Positions 10,865-21,008 of a DNA stretch of 64,000 bases are shown piece by piece. Origin of the DNA: Rhipicephalus microplus (Eukaryota > Arthropoda > Arachnida > Ixodida > Ixodidae); assembly GCF_043290135.1 (NCBI RefSeq), contig NC_134710.1, forward strand, positions 252,204,092 to 252,268,091, read 5' to 3'. The position numbers and the translations under genes are program-made. The notes under the pieces are model-generated. The model was not told the origin of the DNA. It searched no databases and saw only the letters and a list, made by a program, of their open reading frames with translations. How positions within the stretch are numbered: position 1 is the first letter of the stretch; every line of letters starts with the position of its first letter.

Positions 10865-11751
10865 ATACCCGAAAAATAGGGTGACAGGATTCCAACCTTT
10901 GCCTCTGGAACGGTAATGCTACTGCCATCGGCGAGAAACAGCGTATCAGTAGTACCTGTTAGATCTTCATCTGGCACCAGAGCTCGACGGACTACTAGCA
11001 TATCGCTTCCCGTGTCTCGCAGCACTGAAACTGTCTGGATGAACACTATGCCCTGCGAAACCAGCATCTGGCGAGTCACAGCTTTTGGGTGAGTTCTCAC
11101 CGCGCTAGCAACATTTCCTTCTGGTTCGTTGGATGGTGGATCGGTACGTTCAGTGGGGTCTATTTCAGGAGACAGCAAACAGGAAGTTTTCTTTATAGAG
11201 CCATCTCTTTTTGTACAGACCTTAGTATCGTGCCCTGGCTTATGGCAATATCCACAGTAAGGTTGTTTAGGCTTGGTTCGGCAATCCGAGGCCCTGTGAC
11301 CAGCTTTTCCACATACAAAACACGTTATGGTCGTTTTCACAGATAAGCCTCCGCTCTTCTCTGTGATACTACTATTCTCCGTTCCCTCACAAAACAGGAG
11401 CAAGTTAGGCTGTCGTTGTGCCTCTAAAAAGTCATCGGTGGCTTCTGCTATGTCTTCGAGCTTGCTGTGCTTGTTTTCACGAAGGAACAGCGTTAGCCGT
11501 TGATGGCAGTTGTTCAAAAATTGCTCCGACACAATTATATTACGAAGTGTCAAGTACTCATTGTTTGTCTTTGACATTTCTACCCACCGATCAAAGAAAC
11601 TCGAAAGCCTAGCCACGTACTGTTTTCTGGTATCGCCATCTTGGGGCTTGATCTGGCAGAACTTCTCCCGGTAGCCCTCCGCCGTAAACCGAAATCGTTG
11701 AAGCAAATCTACCTTCGCCTTATCATAGTCGAGTGAATCTTCGGTAGACAA
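10861..11751 (-). pseudogene. Gypsy A gag C-terminus with two zinc knuckles and aspartic protease
   Basis: The open frame of about 296 codons begins in capsid-like sequence (DLLQRFRFTAEGYREKF, DFLEAQRQPN), then carries two nucleocapsid knuckles, CFVCGKAGHRASDC and CGYCHKPGHDTKVC, and finally the retropepsin active site VLRDTGSDMLVVRR. Gag and protease are in one frame here, as expected where no frameshift signal is used. It is the best preserved part of element A. Upstream, an in-frame TAA separates it from the gag N-terminus (11764-12006), and downstream the frame is lost at 10861. Confidence 0.8.
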
Positions 11752-11763
11752 CTGTCCAAAGAC

Positions 11764-12185
11764 TTACAAACCCTCCCCACTCAAACAAAAGCCTAAGGCT
11801 TTGGCCCATTTTTCTTTCGGCCACTTTTGTCCGGTGGCAACGTTCTCGAACCTCTTTAGGTAGGCATCCAAGTCGTCCCGGTTTTCATTAAATCCTCGAA
11901 TTAGGTTGTGAGGGTTCATGTTGCAAAAAGCGTTCCCTCCAGATCCTTGCTGAGGCGTTCTCTTCTCGCTACGATTGCCTTCCGATTCGACTACTTTCCG
12001 CTGCAACTGCGAAATTCTCTCCCTTATTTCTTCCAGTTCTAGCAGCTTTTTGCCCTCACGTTCTGTGTTTTTTCCTCACGTTCATCTCGTGCCCGTGACT
12101 CCTGCTCATCTAACCAAACCCTCAGCTCTTCGCCTTTGAGCCCCATGCGCTCGGCCAAAGCCAATAGATCTTGTGCGTTTGCCAT
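11764..12185 (-). pseudogene. Gypsy A gag N-terminus
   Basis: The likely gag start is the ATG whose complement is at 12183-12185, giving MANAQDLLALAERMGLKGEE, closely similar in pattern to MDLEKLVALGEKMGLSGAQL at the start of gag in element B. A frameshift follows the RDERE stretch. The frame resumes as NLIRGFNENRDDLDAYLKRF and ends at an in-frame TAA (GEGL-stop-VFGQL) where element B reads GEVLSVYGRL. Capsid function is inferred from this similarity. Confidence 0.65.
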
Positions 12186-12243
12186 TCTTAATACGCCTAC
12201 CGCTACTGCTAACAGCTTCGTCCTGTCGTAGCGGACGCCAATT

Positions 12244-12356
12244 TGTGATGCAGGTTTATGGTGGAATAAATTGTTGCTCGGAGAGAAAGCCTCAGAGCTG
12301 AGAAATGATGAAGCCAATTAAAGTGAAGAAAAAAAGTAGAAACTTTAGGTCTAATT
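12244..12356 (-). repeat. 5' LTR remnant of Gypsy A
   Basis: About 113 bp closely match 7746-7860, both starting (plus strand) TGTGATGCAGGTTTA. Similarity stops abruptly near 12356, where sequence belonging to the duplicated block begins about 45 bp later. The rest of the LTR is absent. Confidence 0.7.
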
Positions 12357-12404
12357 AGGAAAATATTGCCCATATTGCTCACATTGCCCTAATAACTGTG
12401 GAAT

Positions 12405-14404
12405 GCAAATAACTATCAATAAAGGACTTATAATACATTTCATGGACAAGAAAAATTCTATTGTGAAAACTCTTAGGATTTTCATCCCACACTAATTTCT
12501 CATTTTAGGCTTGCAATACCGGCGATATCAAACTAAAAAAAAGGAACATTTGAAGATCCTACACATGGTAAGAAATACGGGTATGGGCAAAATTGGGTCT
12601 TAATTAGGCTATCAAAAGTACCAAAAAACGTGATGTTCAAAGTTCCGAAGTTGCCGAAAATTGTATCTTGAGTAAGACGCATTTAAAGGTATAAGTGAAA
12701 GGTAATCTATGCTGACAAGTTATTTTTTTCCGGATCATTTTTTCCAGCATGATAGCTTGGTGATGATGGTAATGTTGAGCATGCGCCTGCAGTTAACACC
12801 TCATGCGAAATGCAATGGTAAGCCGCCAGGTGACCACTTCAAAGGAACTTTAGAAAATTAGCTCGCTTTAGTTTTTAGTAGCAACCATGAGCTCTTTAAA
12901 GGCGATTTTACCTACTTTGACTTGAACTGTAATCTTCATGTTTTGCCGTAAAGTCGAGAAGCTATACTTGTCAAAGCAACTAAAAATGAAAAATATATAA
13001 TTTTTCTAAAACGTTGTGTCTCTCGACTTGCATCTCCCCTAAAAAGCCACTCACCAGGCCCCAAAATACAAAAAAACGACCGCAATATTCTTTCCTGATA
13101 TTTCTCGTCATTCTCGGCGCACTGCTATGACGTATACAGTAGTTCCAGTGACGTCTACAGCGTACAAGCTCTCGATTTGTTGATATACCAGAAATATCAC
13201 AAGTGATTTGTCTTCTGCACTACATGCTTTGCCGTGCAGCACCCTTTCGTTCTTTTTTTTTCTCGCCTGAACATCATTCACAATCAACCAATGAAACAAT
13301 TTTTTTGTGTTTACAACTGCGAAATCGGCGATAACAACAAGCAGCCGAGAAGCGCGAAACCTTTATAGGCTCTAGCGCTTAGTGCTGATTTGTTCACATG
13401 AATTCAAAAACTAAGGGTTGAGGAAAATGCGTCGCGTGTATGAAGGACAGGAGAAAAAAGCCCCTTTCTTTCAATGCAGGGTGGTGATTAGCCCTTCAAG
13501 TTTTGAAGCCATCACGTGTAAAGTGTCGCTAGTTTCTTCGATAATCCGATGACAACGCTTTTCTGCAGCATGTCTCTTATAGACTATTTTACAGATGATT
13601 TCATGCGTGCCACCACATTTTTCTCTGGGCTGCGCTAAACAGGCGTGCCCCGCCCCCCACCCTGATTTTACTACCAAGACTGTGAACAATATTTGGACAC
13701 TCGCACACAATAAAGCATGGCGTCGTTTTCTCTGTCCTGCCCCTAATTTGACCTCATTCATAGGCGCTTGTGGACTTAGGTGTCCTGATGGCTTCTATGC
13801 CAATTGTAGCGTTAATGGAAGTTCTAGCTGTGCCATTTTCAAATTGAAATGGCCAATAATGTTGCCCACTTATTTCACACTAAGTGCATTTTGGCCATTT
13901 TCGTTGAGCAGAAGGCGAAGCAGGAGATATATAAAGCCGTCCGCTTGGCGGCTCAAACATGCGTTGCGTTGATTCCTCCTTCTGTCATCTGCTAACCAGA
14001 ATGTGTTTGCATGTGCACATGCATCACACAGGTTCCTAAACAGTGGTTTCTGTTGTGCATGCACTGTGTTCAGTGCTTGTAAGTATGGCTCTCAAAGTAT
14101 GCAGATGCATTTGCCCTTCCTAGGCGATATGTCCACTTTTATAAGATCTTGTAGTGAGTGCATGTATAGAGAGTGTTCTGTGAGATTGATGTATCCTCCA
14201 AAGTATTTTTGCTTTCTCGTAGTTCAAGGACACCATAAAAGGCAATTGGTACCGCCTTAAGCAAAAGAAGTATTAAATATTAGGTGTGAATGCACCGTCG
14301 TATTGCCATTTCTTTGCAAAGTGTTTACTTCGCAATCTTTTGGGATACCGTAAAACACAAATCAAGGTGTATGACACAAACAACGTGTGAACCCGTCATG
14401 GTTG
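12405..14404. other. upstream non-coding part of duplicated block, copy 1
   Basis: Matches 44040-44480 and 49766-50880 of copy 2 with many substitutions and no conserved reading frame. No exon is supported. Confidence 0.5.
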
Positions 14405-14615
14405 TCTAGTAGTTGTGGTGCTTCACTTCCGACCCGCAAATCGTGCCCACCGTGCCTGCATTTCCAATGAATGAGAAAATGCTTGCCACGCATGTGCATA
14501 GATTTAGATGCACGTTAAAGAACCCCAGGTGGTGGATATTTTTAGAGACCTCCGCTACGGCATGCCACATAAGATCGTCGTTTTAGGGACGCTAAACGTC
14601 ACCGATTTTTCAAAC
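14405..14615 (+). mobile_element. Ruka-type SINE, shared with copy 2
   Basis: Contains the diagnostic tick SINE body: GCACGTTAAAGAACCCCAGG, then CTCCGCTACGGC, then GGGACGCTAAAC. The tRNA-like head is degraded. The equivalent element sits at 50884-51112 in copy 2, so it inserted before the duplication. Confidence 0.7.
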
Positions 14616-15785
14616 GTAATATGCAACTGCAAGGGTTCCTCGGCAGTAAACGACAAGACTAACTCACGCATTTTTACAATTGTACGCTTTTTGTTCGGGC
14701 AGACTGAAACTTTAAAAGTAAGTTACGAAATTTCACCATACGGGGAAATAAAATTTCCTAGCAAATATAAAGGTATATGCAGCTTTTATTTTAGTACAAT
14801 ATTAGTTTGAAATTTTATTTCATGCTTTTTTATCATTTTCAGTGTTCCTATAGGTGCGTTTTTTTTCAATTCTTTAAAGGGTAGCAACGAACAGTTGAAA
14901 GAGGTGCGACTAAAAGTTGTTGCAAGCGTACAACAAAAAACTGTTTTTGGGTTACGTTTGTGGTTAGGTAGTAACTGCGCTTTTTTGTAAGAACTCAAAA
15001 GAATGCAAATGTACCTAAGGTACAGATTGTAGTTCCAATTACAAGTACCACCAGTCGACAGGTTTGAGAATTATAGTTTGAGAATTCTTGATAGATCTCG
15101 CCAAAAAAAGGTACTCAGGCCTCCATAATTGTTTTGAAAAAAAAATGCGCAGAACATTTAAAGGTATCAACACTTTCCCTGTCTACATGTGAAAAAAAAA
15201 GGGCCACAAAGTATTTTAATACCTGAGAACCTAAAGTGTAGAATTTTTTGAAGAACAAAAATTGTACCAGTTTGCAATAACTAAAAAGGAAATTTCGGAC
15301 CACTTAAAATCTTGCTCTGCCCTTCGCACATGATCGCATGCAGTGCCTGGCATGGTTGTTGTCGTTTAGTGGCTACGAGACTAGCCTTCGTTGCGCTTAG
15401 CATGTACTCTTGTTGCTTGATCCAGGCCAGACAATTCAAATCCAGAAACAGAAATGCAAGTTTGAACTTGAGCAATACGAAGTTTTCATTACACAAGTGA
15501 AGTGGGAGGGTGACAGCGTACTGTCTTTTATTCGTGTCCAAAACCACCTGTAACAAATATTTAGGCCTCGCCTTACGGAAATGTTGAGTCGATCATTTTG
15601 TTACACTCCTATTTGCTTTATGGCCAGAGATACCATTTTTTCTGGGCACTGCAGCTTGTAAGCTGCCACAAAATTGATAATAAAGCTTTGTCAACACTAG
15701 ACCTTGCTCCGTGACTTTTATTGGCAGCAAAGCAGCCGTGGCACTAAGTTGCGCCGTTTCGGATCACCAGGTGCACGAGTAGGCA
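14616..15785. other. non-coding part of duplicated block, copy 1
   Basis: Similar to 51113-52270. The two copies share sequence but not open frames. No gene is supported. Confidence 0.5.
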
Positions 15786-16095
15786 TCCACTGACGTCCGT
15801 TTACATGATCTCTCTAGCAGTACAATGTATAGGGTAGATGCAGCATTGTCACAGGAGCGGTCATTCGAGATTCGCTTGCGTCATCTTGCCATAGGAGTAC
15901 AAAGAAGAGGATGCAACACTATATGAGAAGGGGTCATTTGACAACCGCGTATACTTGATCTAACTGGCAGTATGCGGACCAGCAGCAGATACAGCGTCGC
16001 ATAAGAGATCAGTTGACATCTACACACGTGGTCTCTCCGTATAAGAAGCGGTCATTTCGGATCCACTCTCGCAGTCTTTCTCGCAGTACGCGGAA
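15786..16095 (+). promoter_or_regulatory. promoter-proximal tandem repeat, about four to five degenerate units
   Basis: Units of roughly 75-80 bp share the pattern TCATTTGACATCCG ... GATCT ... GCAGTA ... then an AAGNNG-like end. Recognisable unit starts lie near 15789, 15860, 15938, 16012 and 16048. The array ends about 20 nt before the start codon at 16114 and is preserved at 52270-52588 in copy 2. No TATA box is obvious. Location suggests a promoter or 5' UTR, which is inference. Confidence 0.5.
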
Positions 16096-16113
16096 GCACG
16101 GGTCTGTGGCAAA

Positions 16114-16215
16114 ATGGACTTTCGCGAAACTGTTTGGAAGGAGATACGTAAAACTGAAGAACTGATAAATGAAATTGAATCAAGCTGGAAGTGCCTCCAA
16201 GGTAGCTCCAAAGCA
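16114..16215 (+). CDS. unrecognised duplicated gene, copy 1, exon 1 (start codon)
   Basis: Begins MDFRETVWKEIRKTEELINE and ends ...LQGSSKA with the donor GTAAGT at 16216. The exon is 34 codons, phase 0 at its end. The start has A at -3 and G at +4. Copy 2 has the same 102-nt exon (52605-52706) with the same start, same donor and mostly conservative changes, including IRKT and ELINE preserved. Preservation of length, start and splice site in a diverged duplicate is the main evidence that it codes. The segment is likely helical and charged. I do not recognise the family. Confidence 0.75.
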
Positions 16216-16454
16216 GTAAGTATCGTTTTCGCATTGTACATTAGTCGCAAAAGCAACCAAGTGTCGTAAGCGCTTATGCATTTTGGTGCATTAGCGTATT
16301 ATGTTCTAACGCTACCACTTGCACAAGTCGTGTGCAGATTTGTGCGAGGGGCAAAAGGTAAAGAAGTGCATGATAACCCATACAACTCACCTGGTTCCAG
16401 TCTTCATAATTGCACATGGCTGTGAGTTCCTCGTTGGGTAGCGAAGTTCGTAGT

Positions 16455-16665
16455 AATATTTGGTAGGTGGGGGGGTTGGATGTCGTAGGGTAGGGCCCCG
16501 AAAATTTTGACCACCTGCTTTTCTGTGCGCATAAATGCAAGTACGCTAGAATCTAGCATTTTATCTTCGTAAACATGTGGCTGCCACTGCTGAAATTTGG
16601 CCTTGCAACATTGGAATCATCAATTGAGCACTATAACAACTAGGTCACTGTGGCTGCTAGAGGGA
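16455..16665 (-). mobile_element. degraded Ruka-type SINE in intron 1, shared with copy 2
   Basis: Minus-strand SINE body recognisable by AAAATTTTGACCACCTG and the degraded tRNA-like end near 16640. Copy 2 has the same element at 52965-53165, where GATGCCGTAGTGGAGGGCTT is better preserved. Inserted before the duplication. Confidence 0.55.
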
Positions 16666-17238
16666 AAGTTTTTTTCACCATATATTGAAAACGTTTGGTG
16701 TCAAAAAGAAAAGAATGCCTGCTTGCGGGAGTGTGGTGCAAGACGTGTCACACTAATGGCTTGATAAATAGAGCAGATAAAGCAAGCTTTTATTCATGCT
16801 CTCCTTTGCATGAATGTGAACTGTCCTATTTGCATAAAGAGCATGAATCTTCGTTTTGTGGAGCGCAGCACTTACTAAGAAATTGAGCTAATGAAAATAA
16901 TCAAGACTAATTGGTGAAAATATTTATTTTAAGCGCTAGATTCACTGAAAAAGGCCCTTAAGTTGTCAACACTCAATCATAAGACCTCTCTACCCTCACA
17001 ACACCATGCCTTGTATTTGTATTGTGGTTCGTGCGAGTAGAACTCATCAGTTATATCATAACTTAGTAATGACAACCACTGCCAACTGGGCACATTTGCT
17101 ATCTGATAACAACAATGTTTTTTTTCTGTTTTTGAGATATAAAAGGTGTAATCGTTGCTGTTGCTTGAGCTAAGTGAACAAGTGAGAGTAGAGTGTGGAA
17201 AAAAGGAGAGAGGTGTACGCGACCTTCGGGAAAAGCAG

Positions 17239-17262
17239 TCTAATGGTTATTGGACTAACAAG
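17239..17262 (+). CDS. possible 24-nt microexon, copy 1
   Basis: CAG precedes and GTAACG follows eight codons reading SNGYWTNK. Copy 2 (53743-53766) reads SNGYWSNK, with two synonymous changes and one conservative one, preceded by CAG but followed by GCAACA (a possible GC donor). Both would be phase 0, compatible with exons 1 and 2. The short length makes this weak. Confidence 0.3.
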
Positions 17263-17299
17263 GTAACGTTTGTTATAAACATAATTTGTCAGAGGACAA

Positions 17300-17565
17300 A
17301 AGTTTACGGTCAGTTTTACGAATTTCCCAAATCTCAAAGTCACCCGTTTGGCAAATCCACATTTGAATCTTCAGAGTCTGTCATAGTGATTGACAGGCGT
17401 GGCAAACGCCAATGTGCACTTTCCAATTGTTTGCTGAGTGGGTTGGTTCAAATTATAACACTTTATTTCCCTGTGACCTGCTCTAATTTGAGATTTCTGT
17501 GCTCCAAAAGTAACATCTTGCTGCTCTAAAAGTTCCTCTAAATTCTATTTTGGCTGTTGCGACCC
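17300..17565 (+). repeat. dispersed GCTCCAAAA-containing repeat in intron 1
   Basis: Matches 53820-54070 (its duplicate) and the more distant copies at 4450-4857 and 7212-7440. Non-coding. Confidence 0.45.
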
Positions 17566-18742
17566 TCGGTTGGCATGCCTTTGCACTACAAAAGATGCAG
17601 ACACATACCCCACATATCTTGATTGCCATGCGTAAGTCAAAGCCACGCATCACTTGACTCTTCCGTTTCCAGAGGCCCGCACCACCCTGCCAACAAAAGA
17701 ACGGGGAAAGAAATACAAGTGTCTTGCAACCTGTAAGTCCTACTACCTGTACGTGAAGAACAACTTATGAGTGGTAGGACGTTTGATGTCTTGAAAGTAC
17801 CAGTAGATTCAACAATTGAAGCCTCAGACTCTTCTCATTTATATAGTCCGTCCCGTGGCACGCTATTGTCCAAACTGTGGTTGGGCACAGAGAACACATG
17901 ACTTGACTTGCTGCTGATAGCTGGACAAGAAAAACAATTTATACTTTGTAATCGCTCTCGTAATTATTCTGAAAGTGGGCTGTTATTGTTGTCGTACTGC
18001 TTGATTCCTTCGATTCATAGTTGCATCTTGTGGTGGCAATGCTGACGACCCCATTCAGGCTGGCTATGACCAGCTTGTGAAGGAAGGCTATGTGTATGTT
18101 AAGAAATCACCCTTATTAAAGAAGGTCCCTATTGAAAAAAACGTCCACCATAGGAATGGTTGATTCCGCCATCCACTATTTCGGTGGATTATGGTGGTGG
18201 AAATGCTGGTGGCACATGGTGTATGATGGCGTATGGTGGAGCGGATGGTGGATGGCGTGCTCCAGCCAGCAGTGCTGGAGCGCGAAGCAGCGTCAGAACC
18301 ACCGCGACGAGCTGCCACCAAAGAAATATTAAAAATAATTGTATAAAAAGCCATGTAAAATGCACCCGCAAAAAAAAACGTTGTGACAGCACGCAATAAA
18401 ACCGGCCACCTTCTGATTTCTCACTGAGTACACTAACGACTGCGCCACGCCGACGGAAGGCAGTTGTGGTGTTAAAGAAGTAGTAAACTCACAAACTCAG
18501 TCTTACACTTCAGTTTTGTTAGTCGCTTACGCGAGATTGACGGGATCTGCACCTGCTACTAACATTTGCACATTTGATAAACACGCACAAGCGCTGCCTG
18601 TAATGATTGGCACGGCGATAATGGCAGCAGCGCTATGTTTTTGTTACAATTTACAACCGCAAGGAAAAAAACAACTCAGTAGACGGAGAAGCAGGTAGAG
18701 TTTATCGGCAGTTACTGTCATGTTTAATATCCGTTTCTTGTA

Positions 18743-18882
18743 GGCCCGTGTGCTCAGATTTGGGTGCACGTTAAAGAACCCCAGGTGGTCTAAATTTCCG
18801 GAGCCCTCCACTACGGCGTCTCTCATAATCATATAGTGGTTTTGGGACGTTAAACCCCAAATATCAATCAATCAAATCAATA
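18743..18882 (+). mobile_element. Ruka-type SINE, 5'-truncated
   Basis: Clear 3' body: GCACGTTAAAGAACCCCAGG, TTTCCGGAGCCCTCCACTAC, GGTTTTGGGACGTTAAACCC and an ATCAATCAATCA tail. The tRNA head is missing. Nested within the copy-1-specific insertion. Confidence 0.8.
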
Positions 18883-20057
18883 TACGTTTCTCGCTCCTTT
18901 CAGGGGGTGATATCTGTTTAGGCTTTACGACGCTTCTATGCTCATTCGACGAATATGCCCACACAATTGATTGTGATGTTTTTCGCGCAACGCACAGCGC
19001 AGTCGTGCCAGCGCACCGCTGTTGCTCTGTCGTTTGTAACAACTGCATAATGGCTTGGCCAAAACGAATGCAGTGCGCCAGAAACATTATGCTATCATAT
19101 TGGTTCCTTAAGCATACGAATTGGCGAGTCTGTGTTCTCGCATAAGAGCCAGTGAAGTGCCGGCGAGTGCGACTGGCGGTTGTCGGCGAGAGAAGCCGTA
19201 CATTTGGTTGAAAGCGCTGCAACCGCGTCGCATCAATATTTGCCGCTTCTTGCGCGGACACCGTACATAATAAGAAAGGCTTCATTTAGGTTAAATGATG
19301 CCACAGCTGTGCTGTATTGTCATTTTTACTCGTAAAAATTGTGCATTCGGTAACTCAGAAACGCCGATAACACTTGTACGGGCTTGGTCGGTAGGATTAA
19401 CCTTTGGTGGAAATCATGGTGGTAGAACAGAAGGGTGAAATTTGAATTCGCTGGGGCTTGTCTCAACGCATGTCGAAAGTGAAAGTTTATGCATATTCGC
19501 ACCCACTTTGTTAACTTAAAAGTACGGCTCAAGCAATAGAGTGTGCAAGAACTGCCAGGGTTGCGTTTCTAGCGTGGTGACATCAAGTCACCGCTGTGTT
19601 CTGCTCTAACATTGAAAGGGGCAATTGCGAACTGGAGCTTATTTATTTCTCGACAACTACGTGCTGATGTAAAACATTTATTGTCGCTGTTCGCATTGAC
19701 ACTTATGGTCTTCTAAATATCACAACAAAGAAATACATCGCAGATGTCAAACTGATGTAAGTACGTGCGCGAAATGTAAACTTAAATTCACGGCCGTATA
19801 TTCTAGACTCCACAAAAACTGAAGCGTTGTTGACACCACTAGAATAAAAAAAATAAACGGGATAGAAAGCGTGACGAGCAGCGTTGGTTTCTTTTGACCA
19901 TAAACATATATATCTGCGCATACAAGAATGAAACGCTAGAAATAAGAAATTTCACATACTGTGATGTGTCATCATGCCACCAAGCTTCCATCACGCCACC
20001 GTCATCCACCTTGCTCACCAAGCCTTCCACCAAAGACGTTTCGCCTCGCCACCATCA

Positions 20058-20224
20058 GCCGGCATTTTCAACCGTCACCACCATTGGTTCGCTACCACCA
20101 CCACCATCTGCCACCATTTTTTCCCCTCTGGCTGTCATCAGTCGGCGTTTTCCACCTTCACCACCATTTGCTTGCCACCACCACCACCATCTGCCATCAT
20201 TTTTTTCTACTCTCGCCGTCATCA
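20058..20224 (+). repeat. 83-84 bp minisatellite rich in CCACCA
   Basis: Two adjacent units, 20058-20140 and 20141-20224, both contain CACCATCTGCCAYCATTTTT and end CGTCATCA or TGTCATCA. Partial units flank them. Part of the right arm of the foldback-like insertion. Confidence 0.75.
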
Positions 20225-20882
20225 GCCATTATGCCCACTACCGTTTCCACCATATCCACTAATATTTCCGCCATATCCACTATTATTTCCATCATATATA
20301 CCAATGATTCCAGCATCCGCCAACCCAGGATTTTCAATAGGGGTTACAAGAATTTAGTCCTCGAAACAAAAAGGAAAGAAAAAGTTCATCGTTAGTATTG
20401 TGTACGCAGATCTAATATTGGGGGTGTAGACTGTTTTCTTGTTTGCTGCATCCGCATAAAAATCACAGTTACCCGATTGATTGGTTTAGCTCCTGCTACA
20501 TAGACTGTCAGGGTTTGTGCTTCAATTTTTTCAAGAGAATTGCATTTTCGGCCTGTTCATCAGCGCCCCACCAAACAATATGCAATTTCCTAAAGTAATG
20601 TACTGCGGGTCTGTGTGAACAATGCAGCCTACCTGGAGTTGGTGGTGGTATTTACATAAGTGATCTGCTGTTATTGAAGCAGAATGTTTGTAAACAGAAT
20701 GCCCAGTTTTTGCAGTAATCATGCCATGTTTGTGACTGCAATGTGCTGAACCTGTATTTTACCTGCTTTATCAGTTTCTTTTCGGACACCTAAAATTGTA
20801 ACCTCTAATATGACTCTTCAAAAACATGTCTGTGCTGGTGGTTACAATCAAGCGAATTGGTTTGTGTTATCTCCTGTTGCAG

Positions 20883-21008
20883 GACAACTGTAGTGGTGAG
20901 GATGAAGGGGTGGCTGGCTTCTTGTCAAAGTCCCCGTCAGCAACATCCAGTTTCATTGAGGCAGTGTCAACGGATGAGGACGACCTAGCTGGTACTTTTC
21001 ATAAGCTG
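20883..21008 (+). CDS. unrecognised duplicated gene, copy 1, exon 2
   Basis: 126 nt, phase 0 at both ends, bounded by acceptor CTCCTGTTGCAG and donor GTATGT. It begins DNCSGEDEGVAGFLSKSPSA and is rich in Ser, Asp and Glu, ending LAGTFHKL. Copy 2 (56261-56386) has identical length and phases with about one-third of residues changed and no frame break. Low-complexity acidic and Ser-rich composition suggests a disordered linker. No domain is recognised. Confidence 0.75.

Larger units (their letters stand above)
7746..12356 (-). mobile_element. Ty3/Gypsy retrotransposon A, Gmr1-like order, defective
   Basis: Read on the minus strand: 5' LTR remnant (12356-12244), primer-binding region containing TTGGCGTCC, gag with two CCHC knuckles, aspartic protease, integrase zinc domain plus start of the catalytic core (about 10450-10108), reverse transcriptase, RNase H, a short non-coding tail, and the 3' LTR. 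RNase H runs almost to the LTR, so there is no room for an integrase in the usual Gypsy position. Integrase ahead of RT is the hallmark of Gmr1-like elements. Most of the integrase core is deleted and several stops and frameshifts are present. The 5' LTR is truncated to about 115 bp. Confidence 0.75.
18127..20343. mobile_element. foldback-like insertion present only in copy 1
   Basis: CCCTATTGAAAA at 18127-18138 is repeated inverted at 20331-20342. Next to each end lies a tandem array of short TGGTGG-type units on the left (18140-18260) and its reverse complement type, CCACCA, on the right (19975-20290). Copy 2 lacks the whole 2.2 kb at 55735-55740. Repetitive subterminal arms in inverted orientation resemble foldback elements. 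No target duplication or transposase could be found. It carries a Ruka SINE at 18743-18882. Confidence 0.4.

Noticed and set aside
17681..17740. 20-codon stretch in copy 1 with good acceptor TTTCCAG and donor GTAAGT
   Set aside because: Copy 2 lacks the AG acceptor and the GT donor, and substitutions do not favour the reading frame.
18088..18399. Overlapping frames on both strands at 18.1-18.4 kb
   Set aside because: Explained by the TGGTGG-type repeat, which is open in several frames.
19894..20395. Three long plus-strand frames rich in His, Pro and Ser (up to 144 codons)
   Set aside because: Translations of the CCACCA minisatellite arm; open in all frames because of composition.
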